Shown piece after piece: positions 1 to 15,645 of a stretch of DNA of 64,000 nt (positions are counted from its first letter, which is position 1; each line of letters opens with the position of its first letter). Where the stretch lies: NCBI RefSeq assembly GCF_032362555.1, contig NC_083507.1, forward strand, positions 2,855,001 to 2,919,000, given 5' to 3'. A model generated the notes under the pieces. The model was given only the letters and a program-made list of their open reading frames with translations, was not told the origin of the DNA and searched no databases. Source of the DNA: Amyelois transitella (Eukaryota; Arthropoda; Insecta; Lepidoptera; Pyralidae). The position numbers and the translations under genes were made by a program.

Positions 1-167
1 AAGCGGGCACGGTCATTGCACTGAACAAGTTCTTTTTTAACAAACTTTTATGCCTAAAATTATAAAATTTTTCATCGTTTTGTCGTATGCTTATCATATA
101 AAATTAACGGAAATATTAATAAAAACAATATGTTTAACTCTATACTTATATCTATCTATATCTTTGT

Positions 168-415
168 CGGTCTCAGTGGCGCAGCGGCAGTGCGCTTGTT
201 TGTGACACCGAAAATCCCGGGTTCGAATCCCGGCCAGGGCATGATGAGAAACAAACTTTCTCTGATTGGCCTGGGTCTTGGACGTTTATCTATATAAGTA
301 TTTATTATAAAATATAGTATCGTTAAGTTAGTATCTCGTAACACAAGTTTCAAACTTACTTCGAGGCTAACTCAATCTGTGTAATCTGTCCCGTATATAT
401 GTATATTGTAATTAT
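168..415 (+). mobile_element. tRNA-derived SINE, family A (copy 1)
   Basis: The head is tRNA-like, with an A-box-like 'tggcgcagcggcagtgcgc' and a perfect B box 'ggttcgaatcc' near 220. A unique body follows ('ggcctgggtcttgga', 'agttagtatctcgtaacac') and it ends near 'tgtaatctgtcccgtata'. The same unit recurs at 17028, 47935 and, reversed, at 866, so it is an interspersed SINE and not a tRNA gene. RNA polymerase III transcription is inferred from the boxes. Confidence 0.85.
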
Positions 416-618
416 ATATCTAACCTTAGTAACTATCTTTAGAGAGCCAGTTTCGATGTAATCTGAGTTAAAGGTTTTTGTTTAATTAAGCATACCTATA
501 TAATATTTAGCCACTCAACAGATAATTTTGTCACAAAGGGTCTTGACTTGACAAAGAATCAATTGTCTGAAGTGATTTTATCGCAATCAATATAATCTTC
601 TTAAGAGCTAATAACTAC

Positions 619-626
619 TATAAAGG
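619..626 (+). promoter_or_regulatory. TATA box of the serine protease gene
   Basis: TATAAAGG lies 64-71 bases upstream of the protease start codon. This leaves room for transcription to start about 30 bases downstream and a short 5'UTR, as usual for highly expressed insect digestive enzymes. No experimental support. Confidence 0.45.
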
Positions 627-689
627 CATTAGAATTGGTACTACAGCGTAATTGAAGCGTCTATTGTCCCTGGTATTACCGAAATTACC

Positions 690-3951
<3,262 letters not shown>

Positions 3952-4041
3952 AATTATAATTAATAAAATTAACGACTCCCGTGAGTGTTGAGTCAGTATT
4001 ATGATTAAATTGTATAACTGCCAAAATTTATGCATTTTCTG

Positions 4042-4047
4042 AATAAA
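4042..4047 (+). terminator. polyadenylation signal of the serine protease
   Basis: AATAAA lies 91 bases after the protease stop codon on the coding strand, the only canonical signal close to it. Confidence 0.6.
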
Positions 4048-5240
4048 CGAGATATTTCTGATTAATTTTAATATACTCAGACAATATAGTACCTACCAGT
4101 ATATAGGCCATACTAACAGAATAATAGACGTAGTAAAGTTTTTAAGAAATGTATTACACTGGATTTTGTACGTTGAAATTCGCGAGGAAAAGTTAAATAT
4201 CATATATTTTCTAAGAAGACGGCAAACTGCTATTTTTTAATAACTCTTTGAAGTATTATTTAATCTTTGAAGAATTGTTACTAAATGTATGTATGAAATC
4301 AATGTTACTAAATGAATAAACTGACGGACTATCAACAAAGCACCCAAACTAGATCCAGCCTGTATTTTGGGGAGCATTTTCGTCCGACAAGCTCAATCCA
4401 CCACCAGTCCAATTTTCAATACAAAGCATTGTAAGTAGGTATCAAAACCGAAAATGTTTCACTTATTTCCCAATCTAGTTATAACTGTTTATATACCTTG
4501 ATAAATCTTGATACGGCTATAAGGTATAAAATGGTATTATTTTGCAATTCCCCGCCTTAAATGTTTTACGATACGGTATTTCACTTGCGAGTAATTCAAT
4601 TTTTCACTCTTATCTCTCAAAAATCTAATTTGCCTCATAGGATATGTGACATTTGCGAACGGCAAAGAACAAATAAGTGCTAAATGAAATTGGCTGATGT
4701 TGAAAACAACGTTATATATTTACATCCATTGACTTTTGACGCATATAGACTAGCGTTGCATTAAATAATCAATTATGAAAGTCTTTAATTAAATATTTCC
4801 ATTAGACATAAAGTCTGGTATATATGTAAATTTCACTGATTTCACACAAAAAGAAAGTAAAACTATTTTCAGTTTTTTAACTGACTTCAAAAAGGAGGAG
4901 ATTCTCAATTCGACCGTATTTTAGTGAAATTATATTAGTTCAAATAAACGTTTTAGTGATAAAAAAAATATGCAAGTTGTTAAACTGGGGAAGGAATTAT
5001 TACCAAGCCAAGTCATGTGTGTTCGCTAAGTCATCTTGGAGTATTCTCAAGACTGAGTTGAGTTGGATAAAGCCATAAATTATCTTTGTATTCCTTACAC
5101 CAACCAAGTAATGTATGTGGTTGTCAATAAAAATTATGACAGTACTAAGTATGACAGTGCATAAAAAAATTACATCTTTTTTGCGTATCAATATACAATG
5201 TATATCTCTATATGTTTTCATACTTAAGTATCAAACTTTT
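4048..5240. other. intergenic, no feature recognised
   Basis: AT-rich unique sequence after the protease. Short open frames here show no splice-consistent or family-like protein. No repeat family seen elsewhere in the window is recognised. Confidence 0.5.
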
Positions 5241-5244
5241 TTGT

Positions 5245-5475
5245 GATATTGAACATGGAACCTCTGAATTTTACCTTGAGACTACAGTGGCTATCTTTGA
5301 CGTTGTGCCGCTGGGGTCTCCACGGTTCCCTGTGCCCACTTATCTGCCCGTTGACCCTTTACTTATGATAAATGCGCTCGCGCGTCCCGACCTACTCCTT
5401 TGGTTTACTTCAGTGCTTACCAAGTTAAGTAGCTTGCTATCCTCAAGCGGCTCTTGCTGGATCTACAGATAAACC
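5245..5475 (-). pseudogene. GC-rich relic of unknown coding sequence, possibly a TE
   Basis: This block is clearly richer in G+C than its surroundings. On the reverse strand it has an open frame of about 40 codons (containing SKLLNLVSTEVNQRSRSGR) that ends in a stop, with further coding-like stretches in shifted frames. This looks like decayed transposon sequence and not a host exon. I cannot name the family. Confidence 0.3.
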
Positions 5476-5631
5476 CACGCCCTCTTAAAATTTGTAAAAC
5501 TTGTCCTTATAAAGATTGTCGTTATTTTATGATTTTTTAAATAATCTCTCATCACCCCTACCTGCGACGTTTCACCTAAACGTCTATGTCGAACTCGTTA
5601 TACCATAAAAGGTATATACCTAATTCTTGAC

Positions 5632-5705
5632 CTACAAGTTTCTAACTTACTTCGAGTCTAACTCAATCTGTGTAATTTTTCCCATATATATTTATTATTT
5701 ATTTA
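5632..5705 (+). repeat. SINE family A, 3' fragment
   Basis: Carries only the tail 'acttacttcgag.ctaactcaatctgtgtaat' of family A followed by (TTTA)n. The tRNA-like head is missing, so it is 5'-truncated. Confidence 0.7.
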
Positions 5706-6640
5706 TTTATTTACAAGAAGATTCAAAAGTTTATTAGTCTTTCCCTTAGTCGCCTAAAATATATTTTGAAATGACTTGAAAAGGTAACAACTTAAACATT
5801 ATTTTGCGATTCATCTCGAATCCACGTATCAGAAGCCTTATCATTCGAGCCGGAGCTTTCAACGTAAGCTCCAATTTTCCACATAAATATAACCTTTAAA
5901 TATTTCCCTTTGATGCCACTTCGTAATTTAGTCAAATCATGTATGATGTTTACAATAAATAGGGAGTTACCTATATTACATTCAATACACCTTCCATTAA
6001 TTGACATCAAATGAATAAATAAATGAGTGTTAACACACTGCTCTTTGAGGACAAATGAGTCATGAATTTTGGAATTTTCACGTGAATGTTGCATTCAATT
6101 TGTAATACACATAGTCATACATATATTCACGACATTCTTGCGGGTTCCGAAAAAACTGAAAGGCCACGTTCAGCTGTTTGGCTTAATGATAGAATTGGCA
6201 TTCAAATAGTGACAGGTTGCCTTTCGCCTATAGAAGAATCCAAAGTTTATAAACCCATCTGTTAGTCGCCTTTTACGACATCCATGGGAAAGCGATGGAG
6301 TAGTCCTATCCTTCTTTCTTTCTACTACTAATAAGTAAATGATTTCATTTAGAAATTTACAAGTTGAATGTAGTGAAATACCTAATATTTTAATCATATC
6401 TTTTTTAACTGTATTATCTCCACTTTCAGAGAAATAAGGCAATATGTTCAAAGTTAAAATTTTGTTTTATTGTCGGACTTTGAAAAGGGCATTTTACTCT
6501 GAAGTCGCATCGTTGCCTTTTTCAAATCCAATAAATCTTCGCTGAACTTCATTTAGCCACTTTGTTCCGACTAGAACATTTCTTTCCAACATTTTTAGTT
6601 CCCATTATATTACAATATTTGGCTTCTCTTCTTGAGAGCG
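5700..6640. other. intergenic with family C repeat at 6128-6325
   Basis: A family C copy occupies about 6128-6325 ('ggccacgttcagctg', 'ttttacgacatccatggg', 'gatggagtagtcctat'). The rest shows no gene; the open frames here are chance. Confidence 0.6.
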
Positions 6641-6985
6641 TCGGTGGTCGAATTGGTAAGGTGTCCGTATAAAATGCGTGTTGCGCAGAAAGGCACAGGT
6701 TCGAATCGCACCACGGCCATATACCAATGACGATTTTCGAACATAATGTACATTTGTTTGAATACTAACCAGCATCGGTTGAGGGAAAAAATATCGGAGG
6801 GAAACCTATCTGCATATTCAGAAAACTAGATGTGTGTAACCATGATCGATCCAATACGGGGTTACCTGCAAAGGTTGCGGAGCGCCTCACCCAATCCGGG
6901 GTCAAAGGCAAACCCCGGGCTCGTCTCTAGAGTGGTGAGGATGCAACCAGGACTGAAAGCCAGGAGGAAGAATTTGGTTTCTCTC
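6637..6985 (+). mobile_element. tRNA-derived SINE, family B (near full length)
   Basis: The tRNA-like head has 'tggtcgaattggtaagg' (A-box region) and 'ggttcgaatcgc' (B box). The body blocks are 'gagggaaaaaatatcg', 'aaacctatctgcatattcag', 'ctgcaaaggttgcgga', 'cacccaatccggggtc' and 'ccccgggctcgtctc', and the tail is 'aaagccaggaggaaga'. The same order recurs at 15235, 36070 (reverse), 48270, 56640 and 63880. Confidence 0.85.
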
Positions 6986-7439
6986 TTTTAATTTCGTCTG
7001 TTTGTAAATCAGTAAACATAGATCTTTCTATGACAATGAATGTGACAATGAAAATGCTGCGTGTAGTTTGTTCAGCCGCTTCTTTTACACTTGCGCTTTG
7101 GAAGCGGATAGCCTTTCACAAGTTAACGTTATACGTACTCGCGAGTAAAAGCCAAAATATTTAAAATCACTGCATTTTTTCATTCAACTACATGAAAAGT
7201 TCTAGCGTAATTAAGTTTCAATTGGTTCCCGACACGAGGGAAGTTGTTGTAATCAAACTACTCACGTGCAATTAGAGAAACGCGATTCAAAGTGCAATTA
7301 AACGGAAACACGATACGGTTTGCGTTTGCTGAAAGTTTGCGGGCCACGGAGCAGTCGTCTTATTGCTGGAAGTGACATGAAGGCGTTACACGTGTTTTCT
7401 TAAGCACGTGAGGGCGAAGGTGAAGTCAGCGATTTGCGT

Positions 7440-7745
7440 TTGATTAGGAACATAATATATGTGCAATGCGTCGGTGATCGAACCCGAATTAAAAAGCGTG
7501 ATGCAAAAGGTTCAAATCCCTTGACTTTAACCTTTTCTGAGTCTGATGTTTAATAAAACATCAGACTTTCGAGTTATGAACTGACATCGCAGATGCTAAC
7601 GGAATCATGAGGAAATATCCAATATGTGTCATGGTTTGCAAAGGTTACGGAGGAGAGCCGAGAGTCGCTTCGTATAAAAATTTGATGGTTTCAAGCGGAC
7701 CCCGGGCTCTTTTCCAGCCAAGTCAGAAGTTCAAAAGTGTTCACT
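7440..7745 (+). repeat. SINE family B, diverged copy
   Basis: A degenerate tRNA-like head ('gcgtcggtgatcgaa', 'aggttcaaatccc') and later body blocks ('tgcaaaggttacggagg', 'agtcgcttcgtataaaaat', 'gaccccgggctc') occur in family B order with internal decay. Confidence 0.65.
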
Positions 7746-9079
7746 TCCACCAGTTCCAGAATACCTTGTGTAAATCCTGGAAGTCGACAATGCAGCAAAA
7801 AAATTAAGTAAACTTTCTGGTTCACAGAAGTAAGTATCTATACTTCTCATTATAATTTAAAACGTACGTACTATACGTTCTATCGTGTCATCCCATCCAG
7901 AATTCCAACGTAAAAATATAAATTTGTTTTTAATATAAAAAATTTATGTTTTAAAACATATTTTAATGTGAAAGGGTGGTAAATAACTTGTATAAGTGGA
8001 TGCACGTAATTCACACGTTAACTTAAATATTTGCCTCACACTATTAAAAGGCAATTTGTTACAAAAAAAATTAGCAAATATTAAATCATGCTCGAATGTT
8101 CTGCCTGAGAAAAATCTAAGAATCACACAAAACTTTATATATCTTACTTGCTACTACATATAAAATTATTTACTTGGTCGTTTAAAATATCTGCTTGTAA
8201 AAGGCGTCCTCAGAAAAGGGTATAAAAATAAAACCGCCGCCATTGAGACTTCTTCTATTCGGATCTCGTAAAAACTATAAAACTCAGAAGTGGATACCGA
8301 GGTATTGCACGAACAAGACTTCGTTATAACAATCTGATAGTTTTCGCCCGATCCGCTTAGAAAAATTCTTTTATAAAACGTGTATAAAATTTGTTAAAAA
8401 TTCCAATAATACCTATTAGACTATGTTACATATTTCGAATTTTAATAAAATTTTCTTAAATACGTATATACTTTTTACAATTTTGTAAACATAACGTTAA
8501 TATACAATAAAATAGCTATTTTAAAGCCAGGGAAATTATTTATTTCAATAACCAGAACACAGGACGTGTATTTTCCATAATCGACTTCATATTTTCTTCT
8601 TCAGAATCCATATTTTCCATAAGCTAGTTCTTAAAAAAATACATAAACGCTTAAAATTTCCAGCAAGAACCAGGGTTCATTTATGTAGGTTTTCAGATCT
8701 GACTATATCTTTTGACTTAGATACGTTAATCTCATTTCGGTATGTGAAAAGGTAGAAAAGTAATAACCCATCAAAACTAATCAAAACAAACATGATATCT
8801 CCCAAGGGCCTAACAGTCAACACTACAGATAGATATATTATATCAACTCAATATTTAGAGATGTACATAATATAAATCTATGTTTGTGATAAACAACTTC
8901 GTCTTCCTCAATGACTTATATTGGAGAAATGAAAGTAGTTTCATCTAGAGATTATATTAACTACAGAGTGTAGAAAGATGTAGAAGCAGGGAATAAAAAG
9001 AGGTTTAAATGATATGTTAGTTGTTGGCGATTACTTCTTTCATCTGAAATCTGTATAAATTCTAAAACTTATTATGTTA
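7746..9079. other. intergenic, nothing recognised
   Basis: AT-rich sequence with no supported exon, RNA gene or recognised repeat. Confidence 0.5.
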
Positions 9080-9215
9080 TTCCAATGTCTAAGCTATATT
9101 TCTGCAAATTTTCATGAAAATCCGTTCAGTTCAATTTTTGCGTGAAAGAGTAATAAACATACATCCACACATGCACGCATCCTTACTTTCGCATTTATAT
9201 TATAAGTAGGATGGG
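9080..9215 (-). mobile_element. Lep1-type Helitron fragment
   Basis: Contains 'gcaaattttcatgaaaatccgttcag', 'tttttgcgtgaaagagtaa' and 'ctttcgcatttatattataagtaggat', the 5'-side half of the Lep1 family; the CTAG-bearing end is missing. Confidence 0.7.
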
Positions 9216-10545
9216 AAGAGGATCGGTAGGCAAGTAGTTCGAAAGTTTTAGTGTTACTAGGTACTATGGATCTGAGTTTCCTATTTTGTCCCGTAAATTT
9301 CTGCCACATCACTAAATCCAATAGATAAATAGACAATCTCAAAATCTTCTTAAGAAATCGGTAGTTTGTTGACCTTTTACGCTGATATTCCTTTGACTGC
9401 TAAGTAAATATAAAATGGGAAAGAACATGAACAAGTACGTATTTGTTTTATCTGATTGGACGTGTGTACATATCTTATGTAGGTATTATTCTTATCCACT
9501 TTCCTCAAGTATTTGTGCTAGCAATCTCAAAGTTTATTCGCTTACTTTATTTTTTTACCTTTGGGGAAACATCCTTTGTATAGTACTTAGAGCTTATTAG
9601 CCTTCTACAACATGTACAGGAAGAACATGCGACTATTTTATTATTTCTTTTCGCTATAGAAGTCCATATCATCTTTGAACGTATAGAATCTTAACCTTTC
9701 CTCCATCGGAGTACGAGATGCAGAATGTAGTTTCATCTTTCTTCTTGGTCGTTGAAATACCAAATAGTCGAACTAAACGTTTCGATAGTTCCTTTTTGGT
9801 TCGAGTGACTAAGGTGTGGAATTAACTGCCTGCGTCTTTATTCCCAGACAAGTACTGTCCGCGAACATTCAAAAGTAGAATAAATGGGTATCTCTTGGAT
9901 AGGCATGTAAAATCTTCGTCTTAATCGTCACTTACCATCACGTGAGATGGAAGACAAAATCCGCATCCAATATTGAATAAAAAATATCAGTCTCTGCTTG
10001 GTAACATCACCATGTCCCACCGTTATTTATTTCAATTCCTTTATGGTTTGTCAGCGCATTAGGGAGCTCTCTGCCAATTTCTATAGTATAGTATGTACTT
10101 AAACACTAGCTTCTTTTGCAAAAAAAAAATAACTATTTTCACCCCGCCCATACAGTAACAGTAAATCAAGTATTAAGGTAAAGTTTTATTACGTGCTTTG
10201 TGTTTGTGCGTTATATCGCTAATTTCTACCATAAACAGTTTCGAAGATACCATATTACTATTAAATCAAAACGTGACTTTCTCAGGAATTCAATAACCTC
10301 AAGGGCGGCCCTGAATTGAACAAACGAACACAGAATTGCAGTAGTTCCGCAAACAATTGTTTATTGCAATTGTAGAGCCCGTATTGCCCGTATGTAGGTG
10401 GAAGTAGGTCAATGTTACGACCCCCGGCCGAGAGGTCGATACGGACTCAAGGCACCACGTTCAAGGCCAACTTCAGATGAGTACGATTGGTTTTTCGAAC
10501 CATCAATACGGGATAGATACATGTATGTATGTTTGTATCAATACA
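9216..10545. other. intergenic, nothing recognised
   Basis: AT-rich sequence. A GC-richer patch around 10375-10520 ('cccccggccgagaggtcgatacgg') has no supported reading frame and directly precedes a family C repeat; it may be the rest of an older composite insertion. Confidence 0.4.
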
Positions 10546-10725
10546 ATTCATCGTGTGGTTCCCGGCAGCAATAAAAAAATAGAACCTCTTAGAATTCTCT
10601 TTCCCATGGATGTCGTAAAAGGTGACTAAGGGATAGGCTTATTAAATTGGGTTTCTTCTTGTAGGCGATGGGCTAGCAACTTGTCACTATTTGAATCTCA
10701 ATTCTATCATCAAGCCAAAAAGCTT
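10546..10725 (-). repeat. interspersed repeat family C
   Basis: Starts at 'cgtgtggttcccggca' and runs through 'cccatggatgtcgtaaaaggtgacta' and 'ctagcaacttgtcactatttgaatctcaattctatcat', the family C blocks in reverse order. A further short fragment lies at about 10955-11070. Confidence 0.75.
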
Positions 10726-11070
10726 AAAAATGGAGATGTTAGGAGTATCTACCCGTAATCGTCGAACATGCATGAAAAGAGTAATGAGTATGGAGGAAGC
10801 GGAAGAAGCCTGCAAGGATCGTAGTAAGTCAAATTCCATAGTCTCTGCCTACCCCAATGGGAGACAGGCGTACAGGCGTATGTAGGTATGTACTCGTATG
10901 TAAATTGCATTAATGTTTATACTCCGAACTTTTTATTTGACGGCCTGATTCTGGCAGTCCTCACTATTTGAATCACAATTCTATGATGTAGCCAACAGCT
11001 GAACGTACCCTTAAATACTGTATTTTCAAGACTGTTGACCGTGTCTATCCTGTAAGGGATAAAGACTGAT

Positions 11071-12785
11071 AATAAAATCTGATAAAATTGTATGTATATA
11101 TGAAGGTAGGAGAACGTCAAGATCAAGGTATAGGTGTCTTATACGTACCATTGTAAATACAGTTGTGATTTAATATCTCCTAGACTTCATAAATGTGTAA
11201 TAAAAGTTTATGAGGTCGTCTAGGAACTGAAGTGTCCAGTCTCTCAAGGCAAGTTCTCCGTTAAATTATGTGACTCAGTATATTAGTCTCCAGTCTAAGT
11301 GGGTTCTTAAACTGGATGGTGGCCAGGTCATAGGCGACCCAGGGTACCTCCATTATGAGGGCGTTACCGGGTCTAACGGAAAAAGGAATGGTGCTTTACA
11401 GATAACTTAAAAAAAAGTATAAAGAGCCAAAAAAAGAAACAATGAAAATTAAAAAAAAAACAGTAATTTTTTTTATAACTTTTATCCGCAGTTTCGGGCG
11501 ATCATAATGATATATTTAAGTCCCACGAGAACGAATTTGATTTTCTATATTCCTTTTAATCTATATCCTTATATCCTCATACTACCTATGTGCGTGAAAA
11601 ATTTCATGGCGATTAGTCAAGCAGAAAAAGCGTGAAAAAACCAAACACGCTTTATTGCGTTCTTTGAAAAGACGGACAGATACAGATTTATCAGCTAAAT
11701 TTAGTAAATCTACTTTCAGCTTTATAAAGTTGGTTATCTGCTTAATCGAGTGAAAGCGATTGTACATTGGCACAACTTAGACAATACGTCTTGTTTAATC
11801 TAATTCATTGTACTAAACAATGAGGTAGTTGAAATGGAAACAAACTTGCTAGGAGACTGAAATACTGAGTTTCAGTAAATTCAATCAAGTAGGTAGGTGA
11901 ATTATACAGTAATGATATTTATACAAGCTTGGTTTTGTAGTGTTGTCATTTTCTCAGTGTGACGTCGTATCTGCGCACACAACTCAATGGAGGCCATTTT
12001 AAAGTTGTGGTAGCGCTGCTTAGCCACGACAGTCTAGGTAGGTCTTAAACAAAGAAAAATAAATTCTTTGGTAGGTACTAGCCGCAAACTTATATTTTAT
12101 GCTTCTCATATTCAAAACAGTAAAGGTAGAGCTCTCTCCTCTCTCTCTTTGATTATCGCTAAGTCCCCGAATTGTAAAATTTAATAACATCTTTTTGGAG
12201 GATAACTTAAGTACCACAAGTCGAGAAGTATAGGTATAGTCAAAGAGAGGTATTAGGCGAGTAGGTATAACAGAATAAGCCGAGGTCCAAAAATTGTAGG
12301 TTACTGTCATTCATGCCTTTTACAAAAAATAATCCTCATCTTTTTCACGAAACAGAAACTCTTATTTTTTAATTTTCAACGTATGATGAAATAGCAATAT
12401 CTACACGTCCAGTCGCATCAAATTTATATTTTGACATAATCCCTAGCGTTCTCGCGATACGCCTAAAATCTTCTTAGACTTTTTCACTTCACCGCTGTTA
12501 CCATTCCTGCATTTTTCGCCATTAATTATTCAAGGTTTCTTGAGAGCTCGTTTGGAGCGCGGTCGTTATTGTCGCGAGTCTCAAGGACCCTTGTCTTTGA
12601 ACCAGCCCCATTGAATCATGGCCATTGTATGAGATATTTCTTCGGTTGCTAACACAAGCCAAGCCTTAGTACTTATTAATTAAGTACCTACAAAGCATCT
12701 GAAATCGGTGAAAAATGGCAACTTATATGTACTTACTTACAGTACAGAGTAGCACTGGCTAAAAATTATTAAGGTGTTTACACAA
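11071..12785. other. intergenic, nothing firmly recognised
   Basis: Holds a GC-richer segment near 11290-11390 and another near 12540-12660. Neither has a convincing exon with splice sites or a family-like protein. Confidence 0.45.
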
Positions 12786-12789
12786 AATA

Positions 12790-13090
12790 TATCTTGTGTG
12801 GTCTTTTTCAGCGTGATGCGCATTGAGGCACTGGTTTAAATCCTACTACCGACTCTTTCTTAGTTCTGTTCTAGGTACCTACTTCAGTTTCTAAACACGA
12901 AGCAATTCTACCCTTTACGGAGGGAAAAACGTGAGAAAACCTGCAATTTGTGTACACAAAAATGTGGAATTTGGTTTATTTGTTATGGTTTATTCCATTG
13001 ATCACCTATGTGATATCATATGGGCGATCAAAGTGGAATAAACCCAATACTACACATTCAGGGAACTGGACGTGTAGTACCATGTCCGTT
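12790..13090 (+). mobile_element. SINE family B interrupted by a palindromic element
   Basis: The left part ('gcattgaggcactggtttaaatcc', 'gagggaaaaacgtgagaaaacctgca') and right part ('cacattcagggaactgga') are adjacent blocks in other family B copies. Here they are split by about 110 bases of foreign sequence. Confidence 0.65.
12947..13056. mobile_element. short palindromic element (MITE-like), copy 1
   Basis: This insertion inside a SINE is mostly a near-perfect palindrome: 'ggtttattccattgatcacct' on the left mirrors 'gcgatcaaagtggaataaacc' on the right around 'gtgatatcat'. Its block 'aatgtggaatttg' and the palindrome motifs are shared with 32370-32432, so the two belong to one family. No coding capacity. 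Confidence 0.6.
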
Positions 13091-13487
13091 TAAGGGGTAT
13101 GTATGATATTAAGTTGTACAAATGTGTTTAATTTTTTTTTAAGGAATGTAGTCAACCATGGTATTCATCAGCATCATATCTATGTATGTACTAATCACAA
13201 ATAGTAATCTGAAAGTCAAAATGATTAATTTTGAAAAGATTTTATTTAGATTGACTTGTTTAATTTTTTTAATAATTTTGGTTGTCAATGTCATGTGCGT
13301 GATGTGTGTCACTGTCAAGGATACCAACGTAAACATCAGTCAGTCGTTTCATTCATTCATAATGGCATGAGAGAAAAAGAGAAGCAGAAAGAAGCAGTGA
13401 AACATAAGTCAAAACAAACACATAACCTCAACGCACGTGTCATCAATTTTAATTTATAACAAGTAATATATTTATAAAATCCCTAAG

Positions 13488-14897
13488 ATGGATTTTATAA
13501 TAGATACAGTAGGAGACAATGACCTGAACTTGAAAACGGAATTGGATAACAAAGACACGTTTTTCACAGGTAAATAAATTGCTTCATTTTTACAGTATTA
13601 CTTGTAATGTTCGTAACTTGTAACTCATTAGTCAATTATATGTAACCAATTTCATCTTACTTGCCCGACTATTATTGCTATCTTCGAGTCAGTATAAAAT
13701 TAAATAAGCTTCTATTTTGCTTCACAGAAAATGAAAATAGAACTCAAGCCATTTTAGAATTATTCGAAAAGAAAAAGAAAGAATTGGATAAGAAATCTGA
13801 GGCTGAAGAAGAGATCCAAAATAAACTAAAGGGTTTGAAAATAGACACTTCGTTCAATACATTTTTTGATGACATGAAATGGGGTTACTCTGTTGCTGTT
13901 AAGAAACGTAAAGAAAGAAAGTTTCGTTTTGAACAGTTGGATGTTGATACAGGAACACTTAAATCTAAACTCGGTTCTGTGGATGTAGAAAAAGAAATGA
14001 GGAAGTCCATCTTGAAGCCAGGAATTGAAAAAGAGCATAGTTTGCCTGGATACAATGTCAGTGATAAAAAATTAAAAGCATTACGAAAGGTATGTAAATA
14101 TTTATAATCATCAATACATATAAAACAGTATTAACATTTGTGTTTACAATATTCAATTGTTTTTATACATTCGCAGAAGGAGAGAGAAAAAACCAAGGGC
14201 CCTGGTTGGTTTAACCTGCCTGCTCCTGAAATAACAGAAGAACTCAAGAACGACCTGCAGATCCTCAAGATGAGATCAGCCTTGGACCCCAAACATTTCT
14301 ACAAGAAGAATGATATGGAAGTCCTACCAAAATATTTCCAAGTAAGTGTTATATCATCAGGGCTTACTTTCCTGATTGTTCACAAAAAAACACTTAGGTC
14401 TACACACATGTATTAATTCTCTTTATGCTGTGAAATATTTATAACAGTATTAACATTTATCGATCGAAAGTTTAAAACCAATTATCTGTCTGAGACCAAC
14501 TCACTATAAGTACATTATATAGTTGGTGTATATTGTTATAGGTGTGTTTAGTGTATAAAAATGCAAAGAAGCTTAGAAATGCATGAATCCTTATTGAAAT
14601 TTCATTTTCCAAATTAAAACCCAATGAAATTATTCGTTTATTTTTTAGGTTGGAAAAGTTATGGATTCACCACTAGATCATGTCAACGAGAGGTTGACAA
14701 GGAAGGAAAGGAAAAGAACCATGGTCGATGAACTTCTAGCAGATGCAGAGTTCCAGAAGTACAACAAGAAGAAATACAAAGAGATTGTTGATGATAAGAG
14801 AAAGAGGGAGTATAGGACCTTCATGAAGGATAAGAGGCAGAAAAACAAGGCGGAGCTCAAGAAAAGTAAACTTAATATTAAGAAAGCTAAGAGTTAG
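13488..14897 (+). CDS. Fcf2/DNTTIP2 family pre-rRNA processing protein, 4 exons
   Basis: Exons 13488-13569, 13728-14089, 14177-14341 and 14649-14897 join in phase to give 285 residues. The C-terminal half carries the Fcf2 domain (about 150-250): KGPGWFNLPAPEITEELK, then LRSALDP-type MRSALDPKHFYKK, a basic KVMDSP segment and RKERKRTMVDELLAD, then a lysine/arginine-rich tail. The N-terminal half is charged and probably helical (KKKKELDKKSEAEEE). In yeast, Fcf2 acts in the nucleolar SSU processome during early pre-rRNA cleavage for 18S rRNA. The mammalian counterpart, DNTTIP2/TdIF2, is much longer, so this is the compact form. The lysine-rich ends fit a nucleolar location. The start is the first ATG of a short exon whose phase fits exon 2. 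AATAAA follows the stop at once (about 14900). Confidence 0.88.
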
Positions 14898-14992
14898 CAA
14901 ATAAATGTTTATTAATTAAAATTTCCTTATTATTTTATACTCCCTCCCTAATAAAAGTAAGTCATTATAAATCTCAATCTTTATCACTCCAT

Positions 14993-15125
14993 ATATTTCC
15001 CATGGATGTCATATAAGGCGACTAAGGAAAAGGCTAATAAACTTGGGATTCTTTTAGTAGGCAATGGCCTAGCAACCTGACACTATTTGAATCTCAATTC
15101 CATCATTTAGCTATACAACAGAAAT
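14993..15125 (-). repeat. interspersed repeat family C, partial
   Basis: Blocks 'cccatggatgtcatataaggcgacta' and 'ctagcaacctgacactatttgaatctc' follow the family C order; one terminus is missing. Confidence 0.7.
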
Positions 15126-15234
15126 GCCATATGGCATTTAAGTCTGCCTTTTACCTAATTTTATAGAGTGCAGTAGTTTCAAATAAATCAGAATTTATCT
15201 ATTAGTATAGCATGTCAATGCAAGTGAATTGGAT

Positions 15235-15645
15235 CTCTAACCAACGTCGTGCGTCAATGGTCGAATCGTTTAGGTACGTGTATTTACCCGGTTAAAATGC
15301 GTAGAAAGGCACAAGTTTAAATCCCACCTCTACCATGTACATACCAATGGCTATTTTCAAAGTTATGTACATTAGTTTGAATACTAACCGATACTCTTAC
15401 GGTGACGGAAAATATCTTGAGGAAACCTGCACGTTCAGGCAACTGGATGGTGTAACAATGGATCCATGAACTGCAAAGGTTGCCGAAGTCAGATGGTAGT
15501 CACTTCGTGTAAAAACCTGACTCACTCAATCCAGTATCCATGGTCAATCAAAGGCATATCCTAGGCTCCTTTCCAGAGAGGGGAGGATGCAAATGGTGCT
15601 AAAGCCAAGAGGAAGAACCATCCTCGTCATGTCTTCAACAAGCAT
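15235..15645 (+). mobile_element. SINE family B
   Basis: A decayed tRNA-like head ('aatggtcgaatcgtttaggta', 'cacaagtttaaatccc'), then 'acggtgacggaaaatatcttgaggaaacctgcacgttcaggcaactgg' and the distal blocks to 'aaagccaagaggaagaacc'. Confidence 0.8.

Noticed and set aside
168-245. tRNA gene suggested by A and B box sequences
   Set aside because: The tRNA-like part continues into a body shared with three other loci, so it is the head of a SINE.
6640-6720. tRNA-Leu-like sequence with long variable region
   Set aside because: It is the head of a family B SINE; the cloverleaf is incomplete and the downstream body recurs elsewhere.
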